Counted from the stretch's first letter, positions 32,165 through 42,708 are shown. The stretch is 64,000 nt of DNA from Fuerstiella sp. (GCA_022447185.1 JAKVAY010000036.1:133282-197281), one strand, 5' to 3'. Translations and numbers: made by a program. Notes: a model not told the origin generated them from the letters alone.

Positions 32165-33658
32165 TCAGTTTGTGAGTTCCGGAACGGGCGCATCGGGTGC
32201 TATCTCTCTGTCTTCCCACCTTGTTGTTCCATCGGCAGACCGGACTAAGATTCGCTGCTGACTTCCAGGGACGGGACTGCGACTCTCGGGAATCCAGCGA
32301 CGATGCTGTTTCATAACGCGGGCATACTGTTCGTCCAGCGCCAGGTTGTGCCATTCATTGGGATCTCTGTGCATATCATAAAGTTCTTCTGTCCCGTCGG
32401 CATACTGAATAAATCGCCAGTCTCGACTTCGAATACCATGGTTGTCGTGATTGTGCGTCGTAATTGCAGGCCAGATTCGTTGCTGTGCCGGATTTCGCAG
32501 CTGCGGTATCAGGCTGTGCCCTTCCAGATGTCGCGGCAGTGGTAATTGACAGAGGTCAGACAGTGTCGGATAGATATCCAGCAGTTCGACCGGTTCGACA
32601 CACCTTCCACCTTGCGGAATGTGTGGTCCGGCGAAAATCAACGGCACACGGGTGGAACGATCCCACAGGCTGTTCTTTCCGGTAATCCGTTTTTCGCCCA
32701 GATGCCAGCCATGGTCCGACCACAAAACAAGAATCGTATTTTGGGCATAGGGACTGTTATCCAGTGCATTGATAATACGTCCCACCTGACTGTCGACAAA
32801 ACTTGTACAGGCCATGTAGGAACGTACAAGATTCTTCCATTGCCCGGCGGCTGCCAGAAAATCGTGCCGTGGTTCCGGAAGCTTCCAGTGCAGGTACCAT
32901 GAAAATCGCGGCGTGTCGTCACGATCCCCCCTCAGAAACGGTGGCAGTTGCAGCATTTGTTCCGGATACAAATCAAACCATTTTTTCGTCGCGTAGCAGG
33001 GGACATGAGGTAAGAAAAATCCGGCCGCCAGAAAGAACGGCTTTGTCTGTTGCTTTTGCAGCTGATCGACGACCCAGCTGGCGACCACATAGTCACCTTT
33101 ATCTTCGTCACGGTGTGGAAATTCACCCCAATCCACCAAAGAATGGCTCGACGGAGTATTCACCAGTTTTGATGCCGGCTGAACGCCTACTTCCGGCGGA
33201 GGACCAACCACATCGAATTCGTGGTAGATCCTCTTCGTTCCGTAACCACCATGGAAGACTTTACCTGCTGAAAATGTCTTCCATCCGTGCTGTGCAAAAT
33301 GTTGAGGAAGCGTGACCAGTTCGTGCAGTTCCATGACGTCACGGAACCAGGGCGCTAATCCATATACACCGGTTGTCGAGGGCCGGCGACCGGTTATGAG
33401 ACTCGTTCGAGAAGGATTGCACAGTGGTGACTGACAATGGGCGTTGAGGAACAGAGTTCCGCGTTTTGCGAGCGCATCAATGTGCGGCGTCTGAATCTGC
33501 GGATGGCCGCCAAGGCACCCAATCCAGTCGTTCTGGTCATCGATGGCAATCATCAGAATATTGGCAGACTGTTCGTCTGCATTCGCCACGTAACTGGCGC
33601 ATGAAATACTGACAACTGCAAAGGACAGGATCAGCATTAAAGGCGAATGAATCAACAT
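32165..33658 (-). CDS. Type I sulfatase (arylsulfatase / iduronate-2-sulfatase-like), exported
   Basis: Hydrolyses sulfate esters, probably on polysaccharides. The 497-residue protein has a signal peptide (residues 1-27). The sulfatase signature CNPSRTSLITGRRPS is present; Cys80 should be converted to formylglycine. The metal ligands Asp40 and Asp41 (AIDDQNDW) and the later LWSDHGWHLGEK are intact. The PLCNPSR and NDWIGCLGGHPQIQTPHIDALA pattern is typical of iduronate-2-sulfatase-like planctomycete members. No formylglycine-generating enzyme is in the window. Start ATG 33658, preceded by an in-frame TTG. It lies 20 bp after the isomerase-like gene in the same operon. Confidence 0.92.
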   Translation of the reverse strand: MLIHSPLMLILSFAVVSISCASYVANADEQSANILMIAIDDQNDWIGCLGGHPQIQTPHIDALAKRGTLFLNAHCQSPLCNPSRTSLITGRRPSTTGVYGLAPWFRDVMELHELVTLPQHFAQHGWKTFSAGKVFHGGYGTKRIYHEFDVVGPPPEVGVQPASKLVNTPSSHSLVDWGEFPHRDEDKGDYVVASWVVDQLQKQQTKPFFLAAGFFLPHVPCYATKKWFDLYPEQMLQLPPFLRGDRDDTPRFSWYLHWKLPEPRHDFLAAAGQWKNLVRSYMACTSFVDSQVGRIINALDNSPYAQNTILVLWSDHGWHLGEKRITGKNSLWDRSTRVPLIFAGPHIPQGGRCVEPVELLDIYPTLSDLCQLPLPRHLEGHSLIPQLRNPAQQRIWPAITTHNHDNHGIRSRDWRFIQYADGTEELYDMHRDPNEWHNLALDEQYARVMKQHRRWIPESRSPVPGSQQRILVRSADGTTRWEDREIAPDAPVPELTN

Positions 33659-33678
33659 CAACAGACACTCGCGTATAA

Positions 33679-34617
33679 TCAGGAAAGACCGGCTGCATCA
33701 ACGGCGTCCTGCATCTTTCGCAGACCTGTCGTGGCAACTTCCTGGGCATCCTGCTTCCAGTAATCATGATTAAACAGTTCCAGAGAAAGCGCGACATTTT
33801 TCCCGCCTTCGGCAATCGACCGCAGAATTGATGTCAATGGCGCAACGCCATCCCCGGGATACACACGATCGCTGTCGTCGAGTTCTCCGCGCGCCGGCGA
33901 GTCAGGATAATCGTTCATATGAAAGACATGGATGGCCTCGTCCGATAAAAGTTCCAGCCCCTGGAAGTCCGACCCGCCACGATAAAGATGATACACATCC
34001 GGCAGCAGGCACGCTTTTGGATGATTCGATTCAAGGCAGACGGCTGCTGAATGTCCAAGTCGGTGCAGATTTGTACTGAAACCCCATACTTCAAGTTGTG
34101 GAATGACGTCCGCTGCATCGCCGACAGCCAACAGGGCCTTGTAACGGTCAATGATATCGAACAGGTCCAGGACGGGACCGTCCTGTGCACCCACTGGCGG
34201 AGCCGCAATTCTCAATCCGCCAATTTCGCGCAACAGATCCATATCGTGTTTCGCATCTTCGAGGCCTTTTCGGCGGACGTCTTCGTCATCCACAATCCAA
34301 TGAGCAAACCCAATCGCACTCTCGACCGTGAGCCCATGATCGCTGATTCGTTTTGCCAGATCCGTCAGTCTGCCGCCCTCCTGCTTATACGCCACAAGGT
34401 CCTCCATCCAGGGCTCAATGCCGTCATAGCCGGCTTTGCCAACCACATCGACCTGTTCTTCGATAGACAATTCCTGGCCGCGAATGGTGCTTGTATTGAA
34501 ACAGTATCGGATACCGGATGACATAGCGGGTCCTTCGAACGAATCGGCAGTGGGAAACATTGTTGCCGCAGCAAATGAGGTGGCAGTCGTGAGAAAAGTA
34601 CGGCGGTCAGAAATCAT
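33679..34617 (-). CDS. Sugar phosphate isomerase/epimerase-like TIM-barrel protein, Tat-exported
   Basis: A protein of 312 residues of the xylose-isomerase-like AP endonuclease 2 superfamily. A twin-arginine signal starts the protein (MISDRRTFLTTATSFAAATMF). The barrel is recognised from YDGIEPWMEDLV, VESAIGFAHWIVDDEDVRRKGLEDAKHDMDLLREIGGLRIAAPP, LLPDVYHLYRGGSDF and the metal-type IHVFHMNDYPDSP, VYPGDGVAPL and VALSLELFN. Substrate is unknown. It is the first gene of a three-gene operon with the sulfatase and beta-propeller genes, pointing to uptake or breakdown of modified sugars at the cell surface. Confidence 0.87.
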   Translation of the reverse strand: MISDRRTFLTTATSFAAATMFPTADSFEGPAMSSGIRYCFNTSTIRGQELSIEEQVDVVGKAGYDGIEPWMEDLVAYKQEGGRLTDLAKRISDHGLTVESAIGFAHWIVDDEDVRRKGLEDAKHDMDLLREIGGLRIAAPPVGAQDGPVLDLFDIIDRYKALLAVGDAADVIPQLEVWGFSTNLHRLGHSAAVCLESNHPKACLLPDVYHLYRGGSDFQGLELLSDEAIHVFHMNDYPDSPARGELDDSDRVYPGDGVAPLTSILRSIAEGGKNVALSLELFNHDYWKQDAQEVATTGLRKMQDAVDAAGLS

Positions 34618-34816
34618 CAGAAGGCGGCACTGCGGATAAGGGAAAGTCTGACAGTATGGACTCCATCGTAGGCATGCTGATCACGTCACACAACTACCGA
34701 GTCATCCTGCCGGACCAGCAATCGCGTTAACACTTGAATCTCTTGACTGGGATGCTGGTTCCAACATCACCCACAATCAGGCTCACTGTACATCACTTCC
34801 GTCCTGTCAACCCGGA

Positions 34817-36568
34817 ATGCTGATACTCAGCTATGTGCCAATTGGTGTGGCAGCCATTTGGATTGTTTTGTTGTCCAACTCTGTAAGAATGCCTGTCTCA
34901 ACGTTTCCGGGGCTCTGCATGCACATTCTTCTGATTCTTATTGCCGGTCTGGTCGTTGTGATTGGCGGCATTGTATTTGCGCGACTCCCAGCGTTTCTGG
35001 CACTCACGCTGGGTGCGGTCCTGGTGGCCGGGCTGACACCCCGTCAAATGCTGTTTGACGCATTCATCAGCCAGAAATCGGGACAGGTTGGCCGTGTTGA
35101 AGGCAACTCGATAGAACTGTCTCGGAGTGTTGAGACAGACAATGATGTTCTGCTCGTTGCGCCACGTTTGTCCGGCGAATCGGGATCCACCACGCTGACA
35201 TCTACAGCAATCGCTCGAATGACCAACGAGCAGTTCGTACCAGCTGATTCAACATCATTTGACTCTGTCGTGACCGGTGACGTCGTGGTAACGCGGAGTC
35301 ATGCACAGGCCTCGGTATTTCTCTCGGATCAGCCGGCACTGACAAGAGTCACGACTGCGATGGGGCAGTACTTTGGCAAACTGGCGATCATCATTGTGTG
35401 TGCTTCAATGATTGGACGCTGTCTGCTTGACAGTGGATCCGCAGAACGAATTGTCCGCTCGGTTCTGGCATTGCTGGGACAGCGGCTGGCTCCGACAGCA
35501 CTGACTGTCAGCAGTTTCATTCTGGGAATCCCGGTATTCTTCGACACTGTGTTCTATTTAATGATTCCGATTGCCAAAGTTCTGCGTATTCAGACCGGTG
35601 CCAATTATCTGTTGTATGTCCTGGCGATCGTGGCCGGGGCCTCAATGGCGCATTCCCTTGTCCCTCCCACACCGGGACCTCTTGCGGTTGCTGAAATTTT
35701 TCAGGTGGAACTATCACAGATGATTCTGGGTGGCAGCATCGTCGGAGTTGTGGCCGCGTCGGCAGGTTTGTTGTGGGCTTCAATGGTCAACCGGTTGACA
35801 ACCGTGAACATCCCGGAAGAAGACACCGAAATTCTGGAAGCTGCGGCTCAAAGGGATGAATCAGAACTGCCGCCGGTGTGGATGGCATTGTTACCGATCG
35901 GACTTCCTGTCGTATTGATTTCACTTCCTGCGATCTGGGCTTCACTTGAATCGCTGGCAAAATGGGTATCACCCCAGTTGACTCCCTTTGTTGCTCCGAT
36001 TGTGGATACCCTGAGCAATAAGAATGTCGCCCTGCTGATTTCGGCAGGTGTGGCGCTGGCGATTTATCTTTGGAACACACGTCCATCCAGGCAGGCAATG
36101 TCCGAGGCAATGCAGTCTGCCATCGGCAGCGCTGGAGCCATCCTGCTGATCACGTGTGCCGGTGGAGCGTTCGGCCGCATTTTGTTTCAGACCAACGTCG
36201 CAAGCCTGCTTGACGAACTCCCGACAATGTCACCGATCGTGCTTGTGGTGGCTGCGTTTCTGGTGACAGCCGGAGTGCGAACTGCTCAGGGTTCCGCTAC
36301 AGTCGCCATGATGACGTCCGCCGGAATCTTCGCACCGCTGGTAACGTCGGGTGCAGTTGAGGTCGCTCCCTTGTATATGGCGCTGGCGGTCGGCTGTGGT
36401 TCAAAGCCCATTGCCTGGATGAACGACAGCGGCTTTTGGATTATTACAAAAATGTCCGGAATGACAGAAACTCAGGGTCTGAAGTTCATTTCTCCCTTTG
36501 GCACCGTCATGGGAATCGCAGGCCTGATGGCGGTAATCGCAGCCGTGATTCTGTTTCCGGGACCTTAG
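34817..36568 (+). CDS. GntP-family gluconate/organic-acid permease with extra loop
   Basis: A 583-residue H+-coupled permease; usual family length is 430-460. Family blocks include LGIPVFFDTVFYLMIPIAKVL, ASMAHSLVPPTPGPLAVAEIF, AGGAFGRIL, AQGSATVAMMTSAGIFAPL and GCGSKPIAWMNDSGFWIITKMSG. After the second helix, residues 86-172 form a hydrophilic, Ser/Thr/Asp-rich block with alternating strands, which I do not see in ordinary GntP proteins. The start may be ATG 34919 (MHILLIL), removing 34 residues. It is divergent from the isomerase-sulfatase operon, and aldonic acids are the likely substrates. Confidence 0.87.
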   Translation: MLILSYVPIGVAAIWIVLLSNSVRMPVSTFPGLCMHILLILIAGLVVVIGGIVFARLPAFLALTLGAVLVAGLTPRQMLFDAFISQKSGQVGRVEGNSIELSRSVETDNDVLLVAPRLSGESGSTTLTSTAIARMTNEQFVPADSTSFDSVVTGDVVVTRSHAQASVFLSDQPALTRVTTAMGQYFGKLAIIIVCASMIGRCLLDSGSAERIVRSVLALLGQRLAPTALTVSSFILGIPVFFDTVFYLMIPIAKVLRIQTGANYLLYVLAIVAGASMAHSLVPPTPGPLAVAEIFQVELSQMILGGSIVGVVAASAGLLWASMVNRLTTVNIPEEDTEILEAAAQRDESELPPVWMALLPIGLPVVLISLPAIWASLESLAKWVSPQLTPFVAPIVDTLSNKNVALLISAGVALAIYLWNTRPSRQAMSEAMQSAIGSAGAILLITCAGGAFGRILFQTNVASLLDELPTMSPIVLVVAAFLVTAGVRTAQGSATVAMMTSAGIFAPLVTSGAVEVAPLYMALAVGCGSKPIAWMNDSGFWIITKMSGMTETQGLKFISPFGTVMGIAGLMAVIAAVILFPGP

Positions 36569-36657
36569 CTGGACAGTCCTGGTCTCCGGCGCGAACACAG
36601 GTCTGGCACCTGCACCATTGTCGAAAGCCCGACGACTTGTTTTGAAAGACTCTTCTG

Positions 36658-37437
36658 ATGGTAACGATCGATTTCTCACGATCATTTCTCACCTTTCGCA
36701 TCGATACCGAAAAGAAACCGCCTCAAACTGCCAGTCACAAGCCGGCATACAGTCTCAACAACGCTCGCATACAGATCGAGTGTCGTCTGCAGGTGACCGA
36801 CAGGAAAACAGATCTGACGCAGTCCTTTGTCCTGGGCGCCAGTTGCAAAACTGAGCGTGTTGGTGTGCCGCGCGACATCTGGACTGTTCCGAACGCTGAT
36901 TTTGCTCCCATATTTTCTGACACAGGATTTATGAATATCAAGACATACGCTCAGGTCAGTGATGGTGTCGAACTGTACCCACCCGGCAGCGGAATACAGT
37001 CGGAACGACAGTGGGGAACGATTGCTGATGCATTTGACAATGTACGTATTGACATCGCCGAATGCCGTGGAATTGAACTACTGTCAGCAACCGATATCGT
37101 TCAGGCGACCCTGAATAACACAATATTGAATGCCAGGACAACCATTGAAACGGATCGATATTCAGCCGTACTGGAGTACCCCGTCAAAACAATGAACGCC
37201 AACGAACGCGACAATATCTACCAAACCGATACCGGACCGGTATTGTTGCCTGATCTGACAGCTGAACCGGACGCAATGCTGCAACGACTGCAGTTTGCAT
37301 ATGCAGCATTGAGTTGCCCGGATTGGGTCGAATTCCTGGTTCGGACCGCAACAACGGTCACTGAGGACGTCAACGTTTATCACTATTCGCAATCGGTGCG
37401 ATGTGATGTTCGAAACGAAATCATTGGACTTGCCTGA
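36658..37437 (+). CDS. Conserved-looking hypothetical protein (259 aa)
   Basis: No signal peptide, transmembrane segment or cofactor motif is visible in this 259-residue protein. Composition and strand-rich pattern (ARIQIECRLQVTDRKTDL, FVLGASCKTERVGV, TTIETDRYSAVLEYPV) look like a normal soluble protein. I do not recognise the family. The stop is 3 bp from the convergent dapF stop, with no room for a separate terminator. Confidence 0.65.
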   Translation: MVTIDFSRSFLTFRIDTEKKPPQTASHKPAYSLNNARIQIECRLQVTDRKTDLTQSFVLGASCKTERVGVPRDIWTVPNADFAPIFSDTGFMNIKTYAQVSDGVELYPPGSGIQSERQWGTIADAFDNVRIDIAECRGIELLSATDIVQATLNNTILNARTTIETDRYSAVLEYPVKTMNANERDNIYQTDTGPVLLPDLTAEPDAMLQRLQFAYAALSCPDWVEFLVRTATTVTEDVNVYHYSQSVRCDVRNEIIGLA

Positions 37438-37440
37438 CTG

Positions 37441-38265
37441 TCAGCCAGACAGTATTCCGGTGAACGTGATCGCCACCGGGCCCGACAGCTGAATTTGCCC
37501 ATCGGGTCTCCACAGCACATCAAGCGATCCACCGGGCAGGATGACTCGACACGGCAGGTTTCTGGTCACCAGATCTGCGAGCGTTGCAGCAGCAACGACG
37601 GCGCACGCACCCGAACCGCAGGATCGAGTTTCCCCACTGCCCCGCTCCCAGACGCGTACGTCGAGTTCCTGATCTCCGCGAAAAGCAGCAAATTCAACAT
37701 TCGTCCGCTCTGACATCTCCGGATGATGCTCAATCTGCGGACCAATGTTCCTGATCAGTTGATCGCTGAGTTCGTCCACAAACACAACTGCGTGCGGATT
37801 GCCAATGTGCACACTGTGAACAACGAATTTGGTCACATGGTCCAGTTCGATCATCCGGCCACCGCCGGACGTCAACAGTTCCGGTGATCCCATTTCCACC
37901 ACGGCAGACCCGGAGCGAGTGCCGTGCGTAATATTAACAGCGGTGATTACTCGATTGCTCACAAAGATACGACAGACGTCGCGGACGCGCCCTTCCCGCT
38001 GCATCCAGACCGCGACACAGCGGGCGCCATTTCCACACATTTGCGCCGAGGACCCATCGGCATTCCAGATGCGCATTTCGACATCGCTCAAGTCATCCGG
38101 TGGAGGAATCATATAAATGATTCCGTCGGCCCCGATGTGAGCATGTCGACTGCAGATTTCACGAGCCAGACTCACCGGATCCTGTGGCAGTGCGCCGGTG
38201 AAGCCATCGAAGAAAACGTAGTCGTTTTCAGCTCCGTGCATCTTGATGAAGGGAAAATGAGGCAT
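37441..38265 (-). CDS. dapF: Diaminopimelate epimerase
   Basis: Interconverts LL- and meso-diaminopimelate for lysine and peptidoglycan synthesis. The 274-residue protein carries both catalytic cysteines: MCGNGARC (Cys77) and ETRSCGSGACAV (Cys216), in two similar halves, with the opening FIKMHGAENDYVFFD as in the family. It is the last of five closely spaced minus-strand genes (rpsO, pnp, kinase, regulator, dapF), 50 bp after the regulator. The use of meso-DAP fits the mraY gene elsewhere in the window. Confidence 0.95.
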   Translation of the reverse strand: MPHFPFIKMHGAENDYVFFDGFTGALPQDPVSLAREICSRHAHIGADGIIYMIPPPDDLSDVEMRIWNADGSSAQMCGNGARCVAVWMQREGRVRDVCRIFVSNRVITAVNITHGTRSGSAVVEMGSPELLTSGGGRMIELDHVTKFVVHSVHIGNPHAVVFVDELSDQLIRNIGPQIEHHPEMSERTNVEFAAFRGDQELDVRVWERGSGETRSCGSGACAVVAAATLADLVTRNLPCRVILPGGSLDVLWRPDGQIQLSGPVAITFTGILSG

Positions 38266-38315
38266 GTGCGCCGTTGAAACCGGGCAGACACAGGATCAGA
38301 CCAGTGATATTGAGT

Positions 38316-39731
38316 CTATTTGAGACCGTATTCTTTGATCTTGCGATAGATCGTTCGTTCCCCTTTACCGAGCAGTCGAGCTGCCTCTTCGCGGTTCCCA
38401 TCAGTCAAATCGAGAGCTCTCTGGATGTAATATTTTTCCACTTCGTCCAGTGGACGACCGATGAGCGAGTCAGCGCCGGATGGTCCGCTGCTTTCGCCGG
38501 GTTCCGTGTCACCACCAACCAGTTGTGCGATCTCAGCAGGTAAACCGTCCACATCCAGAAGTCCGTCAGTGTCCATCACCAGCATACTTTCGATCGTGTT
38601 TCTCAGCTGACGAATGTTACCTGGCCAGTCGTAACTGAGTAATGCCAGCCTGGCAGTTCTGGAAAAACCGTGAGCTTCACGTCCCGTTTTTTTCGACAAG
38701 TCCCGCAGGAAATGTTCCATGAGCAGCGGTATATCACCTGGACGGTCTCTGAGTGGTGGCAACTCAATACTGACGACCATCAGTCGATAATACAGGTCCT
38801 CCCGAAATGATCCGTCCGCCACCATTTGTTTGAGGTTTGCATTGGTGGCCGCCACCAGACGCACATTGACATTAAATTCGTCGTTCGCTCCCAGCCGTGT
38901 GATGCGACGATCTTCCAGGACACGCAACAGTTTGATTTGAGTTTCCATCGGCATCTCACCGACTTCATCGAGGAACAGCGTCCCTCCATTGGCATGCTCA
39001 AATTTTCCAATCCTCCGTCCGATGGCACCGGTGAATGCTCCCTGTTCATGACCAAAGAGTTCACTCTCAAGAATACTGTCCGGCAGAGCTGAAATATTGA
39101 GCGGGACAAATGGTTTACTCTTGCGAGGGCTGTTTTGATGGAGGGCTTTGGCAACGAGCTCCTTGCCGGTACCGTTTTCACCGTGGATCAATACGGTACT
39201 GTCGGTCGGGGCAACACTTTTAAGCTGAGTGACGATGTGGTGCATCTGGGGGCTGTTGCCAATCACACCCTCGAAACCAAAGCGTTCTTCCAGTGACCGA
39301 CGCAGTTCGGCATTGCGCCGAATCAGCCGCAGACGAGCCGACGCTTTCTCGACTGCGGAACGCAGTTCTGTAATATCAAGCGGTTTGGTAAGGTACGTAT
39401 AGGCTCCGTGCTGCATGGCGGTGACAGCCGATGCGATGGATCCGTGACCGGTAAGGACGATGACTTCTGCGTCGGGCAACTCGTCTTTGGCCAGCCTAAG
39501 GATCTCCAGACCGTTGATGTCACCCATCTGGAGATCTGTAACGATCACATCCCATGAATCGCTGGTGATCAATCCCGAACCACGTTCACCGGAAGCCGCC
39601 ACCTGACACTCGCAATTGATACGGCTGAGGCTCTCCGCAACAGCCTGCGCATGACTCTCATCGTCATCCACGACAAGTACGCGGATTGGAATAGCGGTCA
39701 GGTCAGGAGCTTCGCTGGCGTCTTCAGTCAT
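38316..39731 (-). CDS. Sigma-54-dependent response regulator (NtrC family)
   Basis: A 471-residue activator in three parts. The receiver (residues 17-130) has Asp22-24 and phospho-acceptor Asp66. The AAA+ domain has Walker A GENGTGKE (184-191), the GAFTGA loop that contacts sigma-54 (231-236) and Walker [10 protein letters not shown]. The C-terminal Fis-type helix-turn-helix ([30 protein letters not shown]) binds enhancer DNA. Its start overlaps the kinase stop (TAATG), so the pair is translationally coupled. It should activate sigma-54 promoters, but I found no convincing -24/-12 site in this window. Confidence 0.95.
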   Translation of the reverse strand: MTEDASEAPDLTAIPIRVLVVDDDESHAQAVAESLSRINCECQVAASGERGSGLITSDSWDVIVTDLQMGDINGLEILRLAKDELPDAEVIVLTGHGSIASAVTAMQHGAYTYLTKPLDITELRSAVEKASARLRLIRRNAELRRSLEERFGFEGVIGNSPQMHHIVTQLKSVAPTDSTVLIHGENGTGKELVAKALHQNSPRKSKPFVPLNISALPDSILESELFGHEQGAFTGAIGRRIGKFEHANGGTLFLDEVGEMPMETQIKLLRVLEDRRITRLGANDEFNVNVRLVAATNANLKQMVADGSFREDLYYRLMVVSIELPPLRDRPGDIPLLMEHFLRDLSKKTGREAHGFSRTARLALLSYDWPGNIRQLRNTIESMLVMDTDGLLDVDGLPAEIAQLVGGDTEPGESSGPSGADSLIGRPLDEVEKYYIQRALDLTDGNREEAARLLGKGERTIYRKIKEYGLK

Positions 39732-40540
39732 TACGGTTGGAAACGGAGTGGCAGCTGAACAGTGAATCGAGTCCCCTGACCGGGCTCACTGTCACAACTT
39801 ATTGTGCCGTTATGGGCTTCAATAATACGTCTCACAGTCGGCAATCCCAGCCCACTGCCGCTGGATCGTGTCGAAAAGAATGCCTGGAACATTCGATCTC
39901 GTGTCTTTTCGTCCATTCCTCGCCCGGTATCAATAACTTCCAGAACGATGTTACCATCCCGGACCGTTGTGATGAATTCCAGAGTTCCACCATCCGGCAT
40001 TGCCTGCAAAGCATTGCGCCCCAGATTGTTGAGCACCTGCCGGAACAGAGCCGTATCCAGCGGAATTTCGGGAAGATTTGCGTCAAGATGCGGTCGCACC
40101 TCCACATTATGCTCGCCTGCCAGCGGATCAAGGAATTCCAAATAACTGGTGACAGTTTCGTTGAGGCTCCCGGCTTCCCGTTGTGGTTCACCGGCACGTG
40201 CAAACTGCAGGAAGGCATTGAGAATTTCCTCCAGCTGATGACACTCGTGCTGAAGCTTGGTCACTCGCTCCAGCATTCGTCTGGACCGAGTTGTTTCTTC
40301 TTGATTGAGATCTTCCGCCAGCAACTCCAGATGCATACCGATTGTCGAAAGTGGATTACGAATCTCATGAGCCAGGCCGCCAGCCAGTGTGGCCAGTTCA
40401 GTACTCCTCGCCTGCAGACGTTTACGTTCGGAACTCGCCAGATTGGATGTCATAGGATGATCCGGAAGTGCCGAGCCAGGCCCGGAGAACAATCTCTGTC
40501 TCCGGGCAGAAAGACAGGACAGCTGGATTGGGAGCGACAT
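39731..40540 (-). CDS. Soluble two-component histidine kinase (NtrB-like)
   Basis: Probable partner of the NtrC-type regulator. The protein has no transmembrane segment and almost no sensor region: the phospho-acceptor helix begins within the first 60 residues ([19 protein letters not shown], His58). The ATP-binding lid is complete: N-box [11 protein letters not shown]1 DTGRGM, F-box MFQAFFS and G2 SGLGL. Start may be ATG 40540 or ATG 40453 ([11 protein letters not shown]), which would leave 240 residues. It lies 41 bp after pnp. The signal is likely to come from a partner protein. Confidence 0.93.
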   Translation of the reverse strand: MSLPIQLSCLSARRQRLFSGPGSALPDHPMTSNLASSERKRLQARSTELATLAGGLAHEIRNPLSTIGMHLELLAEDLNQEETTRSRRMLERVTKLQHECHQLEEILNAFLQFARAGEPQREAGSLNETVTSYLEFLDPLAGEHNVEVRPHLDANLPEIPLDTALFRQVLNNLGRNALQAMPDGGTLEFITTVRDGNIVLEVIDTGRGMDEKTRDRMFQAFFSTRSSGSGLGLPTVRRIIEAHNGTISCDSEPGQGTRFTVQLPLRFQP

Positions 40541-40581
40541 TCAGGATTGAGCACGAAGTGAGAGCCTTAACGAACACTGAA

Positions 40582-42708
40582 TCAGAACTCGACCGCTTCT
40601 TCCTCATCATCCGGAGCATTCTCAGCGAGTACGGCCTTACGAGAAAGTTTGACACGGTTCTGATCGTCGACAGCGATGACTTTGACATCCATTACATCGC
40701 CCACACTGCAAACATCATTGACGTTCTTAACAAAACCGTCGGACAGTTCACTGATGTGACACAATCCGTCTTTACCTGGAGCGATCTCAATGAACGCTCC
40801 AAAATCTTTGATGGATGTGACCTTACCATTGTAGACACGGCCGACCTGAATCTCTTCGGTCAGAGCCTCCACTCGAGCCAGAGCCGCATCTGCGGCAGCA
40901 GCATTCTCTCCGGAAATCGTCACAGTACCATCTTCAGCAATATCGATCTGGGCCCCGGTCTCTTCCTGCATGGCACGAATCGTCTTACCGCCGGGTCCAA
41001 TCAACAGACCGATTTTTTCAGGATTGATGCTGGTCTGAACCAGTCGTGGAGCCGTTGCAGCAACCTCCTGACGCGGACGGCGGATGGCACCAAGCATCGT
41101 TCGCAACAAGTTCTTACGAGCACCAAGTGCCTGATCGAGCGTTTCGCGAATCACCTGTTCGGTGATCCCGTCGTTCTTCAGGTCCAGCTGAATGCCGGTA
41201 ACACCGCGACCGGTACCCGCGACTTTGAAATCCATTTCTCCGAAGTGGTCTTCTTCGCCCATGATATCGGTCAGCAGAATGTGATTGTCGCCTTCCTGAA
41301 CGAGTCCAATCGAAATTCCGGCAACGGGCTGCCGAATGGGAACACCCGCATCCATCAGTGCCAGCGTGGCACTACAGACGGAAGCCATTGAACTGCTGCC
41401 GTTCGATTCGAGAATATCCGAGATGATACGAATCGTATACGGGAACTTGTCTGAGTCCGGTATAACGGGCTTAACGGATCGTTCCGCCAGACAACCATGA
41501 CCGATTTCACGACGCCCTGGGCCGCGAATCGGACGACATTCGCCGACGGAAAAGGATGGGAAGTAATAGTGCAGCATGAACCGATCGGCCTGTTCACCAA
41601 ACAGGCCGTCGCTGCGCTGCTGGTCGCGTGTTGTTCCCAGAGCAATGGTCGCCAAAGACTGCGTTTCGCCGCGTGTGAACACTGCAGAACCGTGAACCTG
41701 TGGAATACGGGACACTTCGCAGGAAACGTCTCGCAGGTCTCCTGGAGCGCGTCCGTCAAGTCGTTTACCGCTGAGCAGCAGATCACGAACGATCTGAGCT
41801 TCCAGTTTGTAGAAAGCATCGCCAAACTGAGCTTTGGTGAGCCCGTCAGTAGTCTCTTCGGCATCTTCCGGAAAATATTTTTCAAGAAGTGAGGCTTTCA
41901 GCTCACGAACATTTTCGTTGCGATCTTTCTTATCACCCGATGTCTTTGCATCGCGAAGTTTGTCTTTCGCGTCGGACTGCAGAATCTTGTCGAATGGATT
42001 GTCGACAGGAATCGGAAGTTCCGGCGCTTCGATCCCCAGTTCTTTCACCAGTTCTTCCTGGAGACGACACAAAGTCTGGACGTGTTTGTGGCCAAACATG
42101 ATTGCATCGCCCATTTCCTTTTCCGGCAGCTGATCGGCGAATCCTTCGATCATCAATACCGCGTTTTGTGAACCAGCGACGATCAGGTCCAGCGTACTTT
42201 CTGCCTGTTGCTGAACGGTCGGCATCAGAATCAATTCACCGTCGATCAGGCCAATACGCACAGCCGCAATAGGACCACGGAATGGCATACCGGAGATCAT
42301 AAGTGCAGCACTGGCACCCGTAATACTCAATACGTCCGGATCGTTTTCACCATCGACGGACATCACATTGGACATCACCTGGACTTCGTCCCGGAATCCA
42401 TCGGGAAACAATGGGCGAATCGGACGGTCTGTCAACCGACAGGTGAGAATCTCACGCGTCGTTGGACGACCTTCGCGTTTGAGGTATCCACCGGCAAATT
42501 TACCAGCTGCCGCAAAACGTTCCCGGTAGTCAACGGTCAGTGGAAAAAAATTGGTTCCAGGACGAGATGGTCCGGTCTGAGAGGCTACGAAAACACTGGT
42601 TTCTCCGAGCTGGATCAAAACAGATCCACTGGCCTGTTTTGCCAGCTGGCCGGAGTTAAGAGATAATGTGCGGCCTCCAATTTGACAATCAACGGTCACA
42701 TTCTTCAC
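40582..42708 (-). CDS. pnp: Polyribonucleotide nucleotidyltransferase (PNPase)
   Basis: Phosphorolytic 3'-5' RNA degradation, trimeric. The 708-residue protein has two RNase PH domains separated by a helical region, then a KH domain (LLIGPGGKTIRAMQEETGAQIDI, from about 570) and an S1 domain (GRVYNGKVTSIKDFGAFIEIAPG, from about 640). The usual start block KNVTVDCQIGGRTLSLNSGQLAKQA follows a GTG at 42708, preceded by AAGGA 7 bases upstream, so GTG is the start. It lies 435 bp behind rpsO, the classical neighbour, and the same-strand kinase follows after 41 bp. Confidence 0.96.
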   Translation of the reverse strand: MKNVTVDCQIGGRTLSLNSGQLAKQASGSVLIQLGETSVFVASQTGPSRPGTNFFPLTVDYRERFAAAGKFAGGYLKREGRPTTREILTCRLTDRPIRPLFPDGFRDEVQVMSNVMSVDGENDPDVLSITGASAALMISGMPFRGPIAAVRIGLIDGELILMPTVQQQAESTLDLIVAGSQNAVLMIEGFADQLPEKEMGDAIMFGHKHVQTLCRLQEELVKELGIEAPELPIPVDNPFDKILQSDAKDKLRDAKTSGDKKDRNENVRELKASLLEKYFPEDAEETTDGLTKAQFGDAFYKLEAQIVRDLLLSGKRLDGRAPGDLRDVSCEVSRIPQVHGSAVFTRGETQSLATIALGTTRDQQRSDGLFGEQADRFMLHYYFPSFSVGECRPIRGPGRREIGHGCLAERSVKPVIPDSDKFPYTIRIISDILESNGSSSMASVCSATLALMDAGVPIRQPVAGISIGLVQEGDNHILLTDIMGEEDHFGEMDFKVAGTGRGVTGIQLDLKNDGITEQVIRETLDQALGARKNLLRTMLGAIRRPRQEVAATAPRLVQTSINPEKIGLLIGPGGKTIRAMQEETGAQIDIAEDGTVTISGENAAAADAALARVEALTEEIQVGRVYNGKVTSIKDFGAFIEIAPGKDGLCHISELSDGFVKNVNDVCSVGDVMDVKVIAVDDQNRVKLSRKAVLAENAPDDEEEAVEF

